From JBBDMW01 sp040878005 (GTDB lineage Bacteria; Chloroflexota; Dehalococcoidia; Lucifugimonadales; Lucifugimonadaceae), in NCBI GenBank assembly GCA_040878005.1, contig JBBDMW010000036.1:24729-88728 (forward strand): 64,000 nucleotides of DNA, read 5' to 3'. The first letter of the stretch is position 1. Each line of letters begins with the position of its first letter. This document shows, piece by piece, positions 43,679 to 54,200 of the stretch. A model generated the notes under the pieces. The model was not told the DNA's origin and made no database searches. It saw only the letters and a program-made list of their open reading frames with translations. The translations under genes were made by a program, and so were the position numbers.

Positions 43679-45340
43679 TCATCGGCCTCCCCGGATCCAC
43701 GCCGACAACCCTTGCTGACCACCCGGTTCGGTTGCTTCTGCCTTCAGGCGTTCCAGGTCCACTGCGGCAAACTTCAGCGACTTGTTGGTGTCATCCCGGT
43801 ACGCAAGGTATGCCGTCCCATCGTGGATCGTCATTGCGATATCAAATCCCACCGCGGCAGGTGAGTCGCCTGCTCCGCCATCATCTATGACAGCGATCAC
43901 ACGGTTATCATCCGTGCACGCAGCGTCACCGCAAAGGGCCATCTTCAGCACGCCGGCAGTATCGTCGCGGTAGGCGATGACAGGCATGTCAGCAATTCCC
44001 CTGCCCATGACAATGCTGTGTCCAACGCTATGGTTTTGGTCCCCGCCTCGGTCTACCACCGTTGGCGGTGCCCGGTTCTCCGTGCATTCTTCATCTCCGC
44101 AGAAGACCACTACCAGGTCTCCCGATGTGTTGTCCCGGTGCGCTATGACCGGCGCCTTTGTCTCCGGATCAATCACCATCGCAGCGTCGTGCCCAACATC
44201 GCCGGACGCCAACTCCACAGGCGCAGACGCCTGGCTGCAAGCCTGGGTCAGGCACCTGATAAGTAGCAACGATGGATTGGCAGCGTCGCGGTACGCCACG
44301 AATGGCGAAGCCGCACTTGGTATGGCCACTGCGCTGTCGTAGCCCGTGTCTGATCCCTCTTCACTTCCAGCCAGCACATTGATGATCCGCCCCCGGCGAC
44401 TCATCGCCGCCACCACTTCGCCGTCGCCATCTCCGCACTCGCTCCTGCAGAGCAACGCCGCCTTTAGCGATCCGTTGCCTGCATCGCGATAGGTCAGGAA
44501 TGCAACACTGCCCCCAACGGCAATCGCCGGCTCATAGCCAACGTCATCTGATTCATCTATGGGATGAAAGCCGCGGGTTCCCAACTCATCGGCACAGAGG
44601 AAAGTGGCGCATCTGGCCTCCACCAGTGATCCTGTTGCGCTCACCCGGTAAACAATAACTGGCCCATCCATGAGATCCACTGCCAGCCCGTGCCCGGGGT
44701 CGCCTTCCTCGTCTACAGATATGGCCGGAGAAATCCTGCTGCCACAATCACTGGACGTACATCGCATCACTCGAACTGCCTTTTCAGCAGCCTCGCGGTA
44801 CACGATAAACGGAGATGCCTGGGTCCCACCGAACACGATCGCCGTGTCGTAGCCGGTGTCGCCGCTTTGATCCAGCACGCGTACAACCACCGGGCCGGGA
44901 TCACTGAAGACATCAAGCCACCAGATCAGGGCTGCGGCCACCCCCACGCCAATAACCAGCGTGGCCAGCACGGGGAGCGCCAGGTGAGACCATATGGAAC
45001 GGTCTGGCTCGTCCTGGATAACCTCCACAGGTGAGTTTGGATCAAACCACTCTTCTGGGGCTGGAAGCTCTTCACCACATCTCTGGCAGTAAGTGCGGTC
45101 GCCCGGGTTTCTCAGGGCGCAGTTGCGGCAGATGACATCATCCACCTGCGCATCGATGTCGTCTTCCTCTTGACCCTGCTCCTGTTCATCTTCATCATTC
45201 AACTCTTCTTGAAGAGGCGTCGGCGCCGCCTCAGGCGGATCGGCCCAGAACAGTGGGAAGTCGCAGTTGCCGCAAAACCGCCGGATGTCTTCTTCAATTG
45301 AATTTTCGGCGCCACACTGCGGGCAGGTGAGATCGATCAC
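43679..45340 (-). CDS. Membrane protein with zinc ribbons and seven-repeat beta-propeller-like ectodomain
   Basis: A 553-residue protein. Two N-terminal zinc ribbons are formed by C6/C9/C23/C26 and C71/C74/C85/C88, with an acidic linker between. One membrane helix is at 119-142. The C-terminal part has seven repeats of about 50 residues, each opening with a DxGYDxA-like phrase and holding an AYRD-like strand; six of them have paired Cys 3-4 residues apart, probably disulphides. Seven such repeats suggest a seven-bladed propeller outside the cell. Its ATG overlaps the stop of the gpI-like gene by 4 bases, so it belongs to the injection-system operon. A membrane anchor or receptor role is inference. 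Confidence 0.75.
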   Translation of the reverse strand: MIDLTCPQCGAENSIEEDIRRFCGNCDFPLFWADPPEAAPTPLQEELNDEDEQEQGQEEDDIDAQVDDVICRNCALRNPGDRTYCQRCGEELPAPEEWFDPNSPVEVIQDEPDRSIWSHLALPVLATLVIGVGVAAALIWWLDVFSDPGPVVVRVLDQSGDTGYDTAIVFGGTQASPFIVYREAAEKAVRVMRCTSSDCGSRISPAISVDEEGDPGHGLAVDLMDGPVIVYRVSATGSLVEARCATFLCADELGTRGFHPIDESDDVGYEPAIAVGGSVAFLTYRDAGNGSLKAALLCRSECGDGDGEVVAAMSRRGRIINVLAGSEEGSDTGYDSAVAIPSAASPFVAYRDAANPSLLLIRCLTQACSQASAPVELASGDVGHDAAMVIDPETKAPVIAHRDNTSGDLVVVFCGDEECTENRAPPTVVDRGGDQNHSVGHSIVMGRGIADMPVIAYRDDTAGVLKMALCGDAACTDDNRVIAVIDDGGAGDSPAAVGFDIAMTIHDGTAYLAYRDDTNKSLKFAAVDLERLKAEATEPGGQQGLSAWIRGGR

Positions 45341-46167
45341 TGGTCTCGACCCCTGTTCTCGCCGTGCCCTTCAGGTTGGTCGTGATCTTCTCCATCGGCA
45401 TCCGGTGAGCCGCCGTCATCCTCATGCTCCAGGTCATCCAGCAATCCGGGCACCGGGTCCTCCTCGCCTGAGGGCTCCTCATCTGGGCTCACTGAGGTGT
45501 CATCACTTGTTCCATCACCATCGCCTTGGTCCTGCAGCGCGGTGCTATCTTCGTCAAAAATCACCCCCGCCTCTTCCGCAGCACGCCTGTCCGATTGCTC
45601 CTGCTCCTGCGCCATCTCATTTAGGCGCCCCATTTCAGTCGGCTGATCCGCCTCAATAAGGCGACTCCCAATCTGCAATTCAAACGTGGCGTCAACAGGA
45701 ATTTCGTCTCTGACCAGCATCAACAGGGACTGCTCATCGATGCCGCCTGCATCATCCACTTCCACAGTGATATGCCTGCGAACCAACGGCGCCTGCCCAG
45801 TGCGGAATACGCCTCCGGTGTCGGAGACACGTGCCGCTGCTCCGGTCAGGGATGTCAGCAACCCTTCCAATCCCGCCTTGGTGCCGCGCTGGAGAAACAG
45901 TATCCCTGAAGTCCGCACGAGTTCCCTTGATCTGCGGTCTCTCTCAGCAGGATCGGAAATATCGTGCTCGACGACCAGGCCCATCCACGTGCCCATCCAC
46001 CTGACGAATTCCGGCGGCGCCAGGTCAATGTCCAGGTACATCCCAACGCCGTCCACCTGTTCCCGGAGAGAATTGCCCAGGTGCTGAAAAATGGACATGT
46101 AACGCCTGAGAAACGGGTCCTCAGCCATTGCCCTTGGAAGCTGGTCGACGAGCCAGTTGTTCATCAA
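45337..46167 (-). CDS. eCIS baseplate wedge protein, phage tail protein I-like (Afp12-type)
   Basis: A 276-residue baseplate subunit. The first 170 residues resemble the phage tail protein I domain: WLVDQLPRAMAEDPFLRRYMSIFQHLG, DIDLAPPEFVRWMGTWMGL and GTKAGLEGLLTSLTGA. The C-terminal 100 residues are strongly acidic (Asp/Glu/Gln-rich) and look disordered, which is unusual for this subunit. The position directly after the gpJ-like gene, with a 4-base overlap, fits known contractile injection systems. It would link the baseplate wedge to fibres or, here, to whatever replaces them. Confidence 0.85.
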   Translation of the reverse strand: MMNNWLVDQLPRAMAEDPFLRRYMSIFQHLGNSLREQVDGVGMYLDIDLAPPEFVRWMGTWMGLVVEHDISDPAERDRRSRELVRTSGILFLQRGTKAGLEGLLTSLTGAAARVSDTGGVFRTGQAPLVRRHITVEVDDAGGIDEQSLLMLVRDEIPVDATFELQIGSRLIEADQPTEMGRLNEMAQEQEQSDRRAAEEAGVIFDEDSTALQDQGDGDGTSDDTSVSPDEEPSGEEDPVPGLLDDLEHEDDGGSPDADGEDHDQPEGHGENRGRDQ

Positions 46168-48104
46168 ATTACGAGGTGCTTGTAGGACAGGAACAGTGTC
46201 CCTTCCTGGGTTACCAGTTGCTGCTGCCCCGTGCCGGATCGGCGCTGGGTCCGCAGGTCCACGGGGAAAAACAGCACTTCATCCACCTGGCGCAGCCCCT
46301 GTACGCCAGCCAGCAGGTTGAATACCTGCGCCACGTTCAGGTCCAACCCGAACGGCCAGCCCTTGCCGTCCGGCCCCCCCACCAGCGGATTGATAAAGCG
46401 ATAGAGCATCATCGCCGCCCGGTGGCGCACCAGGTCCGGGTCCCGGCCCGGCTGCACCTGGACGCGCGCCACCACACTCACCCCTTCGTAAGCCGGCGCC
46501 CCAATCTCAACCGCCGAGCCGAGGATGCGCCGTTCGTCCAGGTAACTCCGGACGCGCTGGTAAAGGTCCTCGGGTATGGACAGGTCGTCCGCTGAGAGTT
46601 GGTCGGCTTCTCGCTGCACGCGCGGGATTATGAGAACTCGGATCGGTCCGCCTGGACGGCTCGGAGGAAGAGCCATTGCGCGGGCTGCCGAGGGGGCTGC
46701 CTCCAGGGTCAGGCGCTCGAAATCCTCCGCCGTTACAGCGCGGTCACCTGTCCTCAGCGTCATGGCGCCGCGTTCCTTGGCATTTTCTACCGTCTCGGGA
46801 TCAACTCCGCCACGCGCCGGGTCCAGGTTGGTCACGTGATCAACGAACGGGATGGAAGAATGCAGGACCGACAACGTTCCTGCACCGACGTTGCCCTTGG
46901 CGCCTCCACCCGCCCGATAGCCGGTCACCACGATCTCGCCATGCCGGGGCGGCAAAGCACCGTATTGCCGTGTGCTGCCGTCCGGGTAGCGTATGCGGGG
47001 GCCAAAGCGAATCTCCCCTGAGGCGCTGTCCCACGTAAAGTGCCGGTCTTCTGGCCCTGATTGAGCAAAACTGCGAGCTTCAGCCCAGGAAGTGACGGTT
47101 TCATCTGGAGCGGCAACTTCTATATATTCATCGTGCCGGCGATCCAACACGGGTGCATCACGTACCCTGAACACCTGGCCGGGCCGCCCATCGCTTGCAC
47201 CCAACACCTCCCTCATGTGCTGTGCGCCATGATGGGCAGGCACTGTGCCGCCAAGCCCATGGCAGGTGAGTGTCGTGATGGCCGGCGACGCCTGGTACAT
47301 CGGCTGCTCCGGGTTGGGATCTGCCAGGCGGCAGCGCACCCAGTAGGCGCGTTCTGGTCCAAGCGTCAGCGCCTCGTGACGGGCGGGAACCATCAGGATG
47401 ACCGAGCCATCTCTGTTGAGGCCGCCGGTCGTGTCGCTGTACAGCCTGGCCGGAACCCAGGACTCCCCTGCCCATACCTCCCATCGCCACGGTGGGTTAT
47501 CCGGATTCACTCCTATGCCTTCCGTCGAGGCAACAAAATCAAATCGTATAACGTTCCTTGCAAGGCTCTCTTCAAAGCCGAAATAGATCGCATCGTTTGG
47601 TTGTAACGTGCTGAAGCACGTCACAGTCCCGCGCTCGAATCGCAACTCGTCCCACTGCGGCCGGTAACGGTTGGGCGTTGCGGCGCCTGAGGTCACACAT
47701 GAGTTCAGGACTGGCTGGCCTATGACCAGGTCTATATCAGTCATGAATACCACTGGCTCGTCATCATCTCCGGCCAGTGTCCCCACCTGCGTTCCAGCAC
47801 GAACGCGAACAGGCTCCGGCTGCGGCGTGGACAGCCAGAACGTCAGGTCAGTCCTGGCGGCTGCCGCCGGGAAAAGGGATACGCCCAGCAACTCCAGGAA
47901 CTTGACGTACAGCACGTCTGGCACCTGGTTGAGCCGATATATGATCGACTCCGTCATCCAGGCAAAGATCTCTAGCAGCGCAATTCCAGGGTCTGACAGG
48001 TTGTGGTCAGTCCACTCCGGGCAATACTGTGGGATGAGTTGCTTCGCCTCATCCACGATGTCCTGGAATGTGCGGTCGTCGAGTTTTGGTGACTGCAACG
48101 TCAC
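46164..48104 (-). CDS. eCIS baseplate assembly protein, gpJ/gp47-like (Afp11-type)
   Basis: A 646-residue baseplate wedge protein. The N-terminus has the family phrase TFQDIVDEAKQLIPQYCPEWTD with DPGIALLEIFAWM. The middle carries DDEYIEV and FGPRIRYPDG segments, and the late part has the gpJ core (TVENAKERGAMTLRTGDRAVTAEDFERL, then VLIIPRV). It forms the wedge ring with the gp25 and gpI partners. Overlaps of 4 bases on both sides show tight translational coupling. Confidence 0.92.
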   Translation of the reverse strand: MTLQSPKLDDRTFQDIVDEAKQLIPQYCPEWTDHNLSDPGIALLEIFAWMTESIIYRLNQVPDVLYVKFLELLGVSLFPAAAARTDLTFWLSTPQPEPVRVRAGTQVGTLAGDDDEPVVFMTDIDLVIGQPVLNSCVTSGAATPNRYRPQWDELRFERGTVTCFSTLQPNDAIYFGFEESLARNVIRFDFVASTEGIGVNPDNPPWRWEVWAGESWVPARLYSDTTGGLNRDGSVILMVPARHEALTLGPERAYWVRCRLADPNPEQPMYQASPAITTLTCHGLGGTVPAHHGAQHMREVLGASDGRPGQVFRVRDAPVLDRRHDEYIEVAAPDETVTSWAEARSFAQSGPEDRHFTWDSASGEIRFGPRIRYPDGSTRQYGALPPRHGEIVVTGYRAGGGAKGNVGAGTLSVLHSSIPFVDHVTNLDPARGGVDPETVENAKERGAMTLRTGDRAVTAEDFERLTLEAAPSAARAMALPPSRPGGPIRVLIIPRVQREADQLSADDLSIPEDLYQRVRSYLDERRILGSAVEIGAPAYEGVSVVARVQVQPGRDPDLVRHRAAMMLYRFINPLVGGPDGKGWPFGLDLNVAQVFNLLAGVQGLRQVDEVLFFPVDLRTQRRSGTGQQQLVTQEGTLFLSYKHLVI

Positions 48105-48514
48105 GAGGAATCCTCCCGGGGAATTGTGTAGAAGGGAAACACCAGGTTTCGCCGGTCGTTGGTGTTCTTGAGGACGTACGTCAGCAGAATGTGGACAACA
48201 GATGCGTCCTCCGGGTCAGGCACCGGTTCCACTTCCTGCAGTTCGATGCGTGGTTCCCACCGTTCAACAGCCTCGGTCACGGTCTGCACCATCTGGCCCA
48301 GTGTGTTGGCATCAACCGGAGCGAACAGGAGGTCCCAGATCCGGCAGCCAAAGTCCGGCCGCATTACCCTCTCGCCTGGCGCAGTGGACAGGATCATCCG
48401 CAATGACGCGTTGATCTCCTCTACGCCTGATGTGAGCATCAGGCCGCCGCGTTTGCTGACGCGAACTGGGAACATCCAGCCGCGCCCGATGAAGTCAACG
48501 TTGTCCGCGGTCAT
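48101..48514 (-). CDS. eCIS baseplate protein, gp25/GPW family (Afp9-type)
   Basis: A 137-residue subunit. It shows the family patterns FIGRGWMFPVRVS, VEEINASLRMILSTAPGERVMRPDFGCRIWDLLF, and a late WEPRIELQEVEPVPD strand. In T4 and in injection systems gp25 joins the wedge to the first sheath ring. The ERVMRPDFG phrase holds the conserved Glu-Pro-Arg-type contact. It is flanked by 4-base overlaps with the PAAR and gpJ-like genes. Confidence 0.93.
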   Translation of the reverse strand: MTADNVDFIGRGWMFPVRVSKRGGLMLTSGVEEINASLRMILSTAPGERVMRPDFGCRIWDLLFAPVDANTLGQMVQTVTEAVERWEPRIELQEVEPVPDPEDASVVHILLTYVLKNTNDRRNLVFPFYTIPREDSS

Positions 48515-48912
48515 CCGATCAACACCGAAGGCTCGCCTGCTGAGATCACACCGGTGGGCACATCTACAGGGTCGTTGCAGGTAGCCACGGAGTCACCCAT
48601 CCGCGCCGCGGCTTTGCCGTTGATCTTCACGGACATGGAACCGAATTTCACCTCGCCCTTGTTCTTGGGGTTGTTCTGGAACCTGGTTCCAGGCGGCGTG
48701 GCAATGTGCGATGGCGAGTTCTGAACCTCGCTCCCCACTAGTGCCGCACCCTTCCCCTTGATCTTGACGTCAGTGGAAACCTTGCCCGTGATCTTGCCTG
48801 AGAAGGGGTGCGGCAATGGCACTGGTGTCTCCCCGTTGGGTCCGGGCACCATGACTATGTGTATGTCGACTCCCGTGACAGGGTCGTTCTGGCGTGCTGC
48901 TGGTTGTGGCAT
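48511..48912 (-). CDS. eCIS spike-tip PAAR-like protein (Afp10-type)
   Basis: A 133-residue PAAR/DUF4150-like tip protein. Features are PAARQNDPVTGVDIHIV, VPLPHPFSGKI, and the glycine-rich strand repeats KIKGKGAALVGSEV and KINGKAAARMGDSVATC with His and Cys that could bind metal at the tip. It sharpens the spike and may carry effectors. It starts 2 bases from the spike gene stop and overlaps the gp25 gene by 4 bases. Confidence 0.92.
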   Translation of the reverse strand: MPQPAARQNDPVTGVDIHIVMVPGPNGETPVPLPHPFSGKITGKVSTDVKIKGKGAALVGSEVQNSPSHIATPPGTRFQNNPKNKGEVKFGSMSVKINGKAAARMGDSVATCNDPVDVPTGVISAGEPSVLIG

Positions 48913-48914
48913 GG

Positions 48915-50582
48915 TTAATTCAATTTGATCTGGGTGCCCTTTATGGTTACGTCCTGGGAACCCTCTATAAGCACCTTCTGGCCTTTCAGGCTGAGGTCGC
49001 TGGATGCGGTCACCTGGACCTTCTTGCCCTCAATGGTCACGTCCTTGTCCGTCTTAATGCTCATCCCGTCCTGGTTGATGACCACTGACGACTTCTCACC
49101 TTTGAGAACAATCGACACGGAGCCATTGCTGTCGTCGTCGATCATCTCGATCTTGTGTCCGGTCCTTGATTGCCAGACACGTGTCCGCACCTTCCCATCG
49201 GCAACATCGGTTGTGGGTGGTGCGTCCTGTTTGTTCCAGAGTCCGCCTATGACCACTGGACGGCGCATGTCTCCGAACTCGAAGCCAACCAGCACCTCAT
49301 CGCCAACCTCCGGAGTGGACTGGAAGCCTGTGGTTCCTCCTCCTCCGGGAGAAACCACCCTGGCCCAATCCGTCTCCTGTTCTTCGGCCAGGCTTGCCAG
49401 TTTTACCTTCACGCGTCCCAGGTTTTCCGGGTCATTGGAATTGGTCACGATGCCTGACAACAGGCCGCCCCAACCCTGTGCCGCGCTCTGAAGGCTCGTG
49501 GAACGGCTGCCGCCCAGCAGATCTATGAGGGATGCGGGGTCCCGATCACCGGCGACGAACCGCGTGGTGTAGGTAAGGCCAGCGCCATAAAGATGTTCAA
49601 CCGATGTGAGCGTGTAACGGCCGGAAAGCTGTTCACCCACGCCGGTCACCTCGATCTCCACTCCGGCTGATATGTTGGGGTTGCCGAATGCCTCGCCTCG
49701 CAAAACGGCCTGGCCCCCTGACGCCTTGCGCAGCAAAGACTCGGCCAGGGCGTTCGCTTCTTCCTGCGAAACAACCGGTACATGCCCAACCGTCCGTTTG
49801 ACGGTGCCGAAGGCCCGTTTGGCATCACTCTCCAGCCCTTTTAGCGCCGTGGCCGTCGTGTACTTCAGGCTTGAGCTTCCATTCGTTGCGTTGCCGTTGA
49901 TCGGCTGGTTGGTGAGCGGGGTCCAACCTTTGACCGTCACTTCGTCAGCCCGTTCTGCCGCCGACAGCCGAAGCCTGATATTGATAAGGTCCTGGCCCCA
50001 CTCCAGCTTTGGCGGGCTTCCCGCCCCCTGGGGCTTCTTCTTGAAAAACAGCTTTCTGTCCGTTACCCAGAAGTCGAACCCGTTGCGGTCAGCGCGTTCC
50101 CGCAGGAATTCGTAATCTGTCTGGTTCCGCTGCAGCAAGTAGTCGTGGGTAATACCGGTCGAGTCCACGTCGGCCTGGAGGCCGTTCTCACCTGCAATTT
50201 TCCGCACGATTGCGTCATCCGACATCTTCAGGAACGTCGGGGATTTCGCCTGTTTGTGAAGCCGGTGACTGAGGTCAAATCCCGCTATGACAAGTTCATC
50301 AAGGGTGTGCTGCCCCTGGTCCAGCTTTATCGTCGTCACCTCGCCGTCTATCACGGTCGTGAGTTGCCCTTCCGACCGAAACGCCACCTGCACCTTCGAT
50401 CCAATCTTGAAAAGCTTGCGGTCGAATAATTCAAACAGCGGATCATAAAAGTGAATCCTGAACTGGTCCGGGAGAGCCACCGATTCCTCGACTGATACCA
50501 AAGCCAGTTGATCGTGCACATTGTCAGCAATGACCTGCTGATCTACCTTGACCTGCACCACATCGACTTCTGTGCTAGGCAC
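48915..50582 (-). CDS. eCIS spike protein, VgrG/gp27-gp5-like (Afp8-type)
   Basis: A 555-residue spike. The N-terminal hub is like the late control D/gp27 fold (VSVEESVALPDQFRIHFYDPLFELFD, IAGFDLSHRLHKQAKSPTFLKMSDDAIVRKIA, FLRERADRNGFDFWV). The gp5 OB-fold is at about 375-460 (GIVTNSNDPENLGRVKVKLASL, PEVGDEVLVGFEFGDMRRPVVIGGLW). The last 80 residues are beta-helix-forming repeats (KTDKDVTIEGKKVQVTASSDLSLKGQKVLIEGSQ, split by short turns). It forms the membrane-piercing needle. No extra effector domain is fused at the C-terminus. Confidence 0.94.
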   Translation of the reverse strand: MPSTEVDVVQVKVDQQVIADNVHDQLALVSVEESVALPDQFRIHFYDPLFELFDRKLFKIGSKVQVAFRSEGQLTTVIDGEVTTIKLDQGQHTLDELVIAGFDLSHRLHKQAKSPTFLKMSDDAIVRKIAGENGLQADVDSTGITHDYLLQRNQTDYEFLRERADRNGFDFWVTDRKLFFKKKPQGAGSPPKLEWGQDLINIRLRLSAAERADEVTVKGWTPLTNQPINGNATNGSSSLKYTTATALKGLESDAKRAFGTVKRTVGHVPVVSQEEANALAESLLRKASGGQAVLRGEAFGNPNISAGVEIEVTGVGEQLSGRYTLTSVEHLYGAGLTYTTRFVAGDRDPASLIDLLGGSRSTSLQSAAQGWGGLLSGIVTNSNDPENLGRVKVKLASLAEEQETDWARVVSPGGGGTTGFQSTPEVGDEVLVGFEFGDMRRPVVIGGLWNKQDAPPTTDVADGKVRTRVWQSRTGHKIEMIDDDSNGSVSIVLKGEKSSVVINQDGMSIKTDKDVTIEGKKVQVTASSDLSLKGQKVLIEGSQDVTIKGTQIKLN

Positions 50583-51246
50583 GCGCCACCGCCTCTATCT
50601 CCGGGATACGCAGTGGCGTGCCCGGCGGCAACGACAGCGGGTCCAGGACTCGGTTGGCTTCTGCAATCAGCCGCCAGCGCGCGGGGTCGCCATAGTGCTC
50701 TGCTGCAATTCGGTCGAGGGTTTCGCCTGCCTTGACCATGTGGACCCGGTGCACCTCCGGGGTGCCGGAAGTAGGGTTTTGGAGCGGCCACTTCCCCTCG
50801 TCCTCATACTGCTTAAGCTCAAGCTGAACAGCAGCACGGAGAGGCTTGCCATCGGACGAGAAGTAGGTGAAGTTGATGTTCAGGGAAGTTATCGCCGCCT
50901 TGAATGAGTAAAGCTCTCCCCAGTGGAAACGGACCCACGGCGGCCGGCCAGCCTTCACCTTGGGGTCACTGTTATCGCCAAGGTCAGCGTTGACCTTCAT
51001 CAATCCCAGCAACTGGTCAGTATGTTTGGTTACAGCCTGGCCCGTATCAGTGGTGTCCAGCGTCAGAGACATGCTCAGAGTGCCGGAGTCTCCATGCTGG
51101 AACTCCAAGTTTGGGGCGTTCCGCCTCGGCACCGCCGGCGCGCTCCAGCTGTTGGCCTTGGCAATCCTCAACTCAGCCGGGTTGAAGAGACAGGTGATCC
51201 TTTCTCCAACCTCCGGCTCAAGGAATGCCTTGACGGGTCCGCTCAT
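50575..51246 (-). CDS. eCIS LysM adaptor protein (Afp7-type, gp53-like)
   Basis: A 223-residue protein joining inner tube and baseplate. The first 150 residues are beta-rich (ITCLFNPAELRIAKANSW, FQHGDSGTLSMSLTLDTTD, PWVRFHWGELYSFKAAITSLN). The C-terminal 50 residues form a LysM domain (HMVKAGETLDRIAAEHYGDP, then RLIAEANRV), as in T4 gp53 and P2 gpX. Its stop overlaps the spike gene by 8 bases and its start abuts the stop of the 1105-residue ORF. Confidence 0.92.
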   Translation of the reverse strand: MSGPVKAFLEPEVGERITCLFNPAELRIAKANSWSAPAVPRRNAPNLEFQHGDSGTLSMSLTLDTTDTGQAVTKHTDQLLGLMKVNADLGDNSDPKVKAGRPPWVRFHWGELYSFKAAITSLNINFTYFSSDGKPLRAAVQLELKQYEDEGKWPLQNPTSGTPEVHRVHMVKAGETLDRIAAEHYGDPARWRLIAEANRVLDPLSLPPGTPLRIPEIEAVARA

Positions 51247-54200
51247 TTAGAAAATCCCCTTGTAGCGGCCGCCGCGCCGGTCGACCTGGTCCAGGATGCG
51301 CTGTTCCAGGGACTCAATAATCCGGGTGAGCTGTTGCTGCGTGATCGCAGGCGTCAACTCCTCTTCTGCAGAACCAGGGCCATCATCCGGCTGGCGTTGG
51401 ATCGGTGACGGTCCAGCATGCGCATGGGCAGCACCGTTGCGTTGCGATACTGCGGATGCACGTCGTGCACTTGGCTGTGAGCTGCCCGAAGCACTACTGG
51501 CGTTGCCTGACGTCACAAGATGCGCTTCGTTCCCACGTCCTCCAGAAGACCTGTTGTTGGCCGTCACGTTGATCGCACTGAGCGCCTGCTCTACCACGTC
51601 GGCCGCAGCCCGTCGTGCCGCACCCGCCGCCGACAGTGGCCCTCCGATGGCCAGTGCCTGGACCACCTGTGGTGACTTGGTCTCGTGCCTGGATTGCCCA
51701 ACCTGGGCGCCTGCCCTCCATGCACCGCGGTCGCCAACGTGCGTTGTGCCGCGGCTTCGCCCTTTAGTGGAGGCAATTCCCGTATCAGACAAGCTGGCAT
51801 TTGTCTGTCTGGCGCCTTGCTTATGGGTGGCCAGTGGCAGGCGGTGCGATGCAACTACGGAATGGGAGGGGTCACTCGGCCTGGCAACGAAGGCGGCTTG
51901 CCCCTCGGTGTTCCCTTTAGGAGCGTTGGAACTCCGTGCCGCTGCTGCCCGTAGAACGTCCGCCGCCGTGCGCCTCTGCCTCTCGACGCCTGGCGCGGCA
52001 TGACTGGCAGAACCCGCAGTCAGGTTGCTGGTGGTCGATTCAGCCCGCTGAACTGGCCGGTGGCTTTGTACGCGGGTCTGACTCGCCAGGGATCGATCGA
52101 CGCCCGAAGCACGTTGTGGCCTCGACGCCACTGACGAAGCTCTCAGGTCATTCGCCAACGAGGCATGCACAGTGGGTCGGACCACCGATTGCCGGGCGCC
52201 CGGTCGCGCCATGCCGCCAGGCAAAGGACCGGGCTTGCCCACTAAGCGCTGTACTGCCTGTGATACAGCGGGACCTGCGCGGCCTGAAACGGTTATTGGA
52301 CTTGACGTTAAGCCGTGCCCACCCCTCATTGACGCGGACCGCACCGCACGTCGTACACCCCTGGCAGATCTTTGCGAACTCGCCAGTATGGATGTACTTG
52401 AAGCGTGCCGTTGACCCGGTGAACTATTAGGCGATGAAACGTGGCTATACAGCGCGGTCAGTTCTCCCGGGTCCTCGCCTTGGATACTCCTTGAAAGTAC
52501 CGCAGCGACCCGCGGCATCCTTGCCAGGTTCCAGGCCACGGCGTGCCTCGACCGCATAGCTTGAACAGCGACAGGCCCCGCGTCCTCTGGCTGGCTAAAC
52601 TTTGTGCGGTCGAACTTGTGAGTGCCGAACCCTGCCTGGAGTGACCCCAGGCGAGCCGCTTGTTGTATATGCAATCCATGTTGGAACTGGTCGTTGCCAG
52701 CGCCTTTGCTGGGGTGAGGCTCAAACGCCTCAGGCATCCCAGCTTCAGAACCTACGCGGAAACGGGTCTGAAGTGGAGGCGCTACGTGTGGAGCAGAAAA
52801 TCCTGCGCCCGCCCCTGCAACCACTCGCGAGGCTGAGGGTATTGATGCCCACCCCCCGGCATTGGTAGCCGCTCCCACATATCCCTGCCTGGGTCTCACG
52901 TTCCCGGCGCTCCGTTGAATGGCAGCAACCGACGGACGTGTCCGCTCCATTAATGCAGATCGTGCTTCGCTGTTCGCAGAGGCGTGGGAAATATGTCGTA
53001 CAGACGGCCGCCCTGCACCAGTGCCCCTGGGTCGCGCGCCGCTCAGTGATTGCCGAGGCGCTCGCCCACCCGACAGTGACGCTACTGCATCGAACCACTG
53101 CGGTCCTGAGCTTGACGACGGGTGACTCGCCTGGTCCCTTGTCACGTGCCTGGGCGAAGGAAATGTCTGCTTGCGCATGCCAACGCCAGGTGTCGTGTCG
53201 CGCGCCCCGGCGACCATGAGTGCTCGCCTCTGGACAAACCCATGCGCAGCGGCCGCTTCCAAAGCGCCAACGGACTCCCGGCGTACATTGCGGAACCTGC
53301 GTCCCGCCATCGAAGACACAGGGTGCCTGGACGTGCCAACTTCAAGAACAGCCAACCGCTGCGGCCGTGAAGGTCTCGGCAACATGCTGCGGGAAGCCGC
53401 CACCGGCAATCGCACCGGCCAGGTGCGCTCCATATTTACCGACAGGCTGGGGCCTGTCCCAGGAGGCGCCTCGATGGACTGGTCAGCCCGACCTCTCGGA
53501 GCGAGACGCCCCGGCGAGGCAAAGCGCTGGAGGACAGGTTGGGCAGTCGTCCCGGTCACCGAACTGTGAGTCATGCCTGACTGACTGACCACTTCACCCA
53601 ACACAGGCAGCCTCCCTGACTGCATGAGTTCGCCCTTGGGAACGATGGAGGCTCTCGGCATTGATGACGTGTCTGGACTACCTGCGGTTCGCGCTACCGC
53701 CAAGGAGGTTGAGTTCACTCCCCCGGACAATATCGCTGATCGCTGCAGCACACTGGCACGCCTGCCCTGCGCGATGCCGGACCTGGCCGTCCGGGATGTA
53801 TCCATTGACGTAGGCAAACGTAGAGCACTTGGCACAGACGATTGGCTGGCTAAAAATCGCTCGCCTACAGCGGACATCTGTTGAATCGCCGACGACTCCG
53901 CCCCAAAGTTGCGATTGCGTCCCGTCACACCTGTCGTAGGTACGACGGAGCCGGTAGCAGCATCGACCAGTCGCTTCTCCGGGAGCACAATCCCCGCACG
54001 CACGCGCCTTACGGCAACAGGCATCGGGCCAGCAACAAGGGTCTCTTCGCCATGCTCGGCTGGTTGCGTTGCATCGTCCCGAGAGACATCCGGGCGCTCT
54101 ATCGATTGCCATTCTCCTGATCGTTGCCCCAAAGACGGAACAGCTGCCCACGTGGGCATCGATGTAGAACTTGAAGAATCTGGCCTTCCAGGATCAACCC

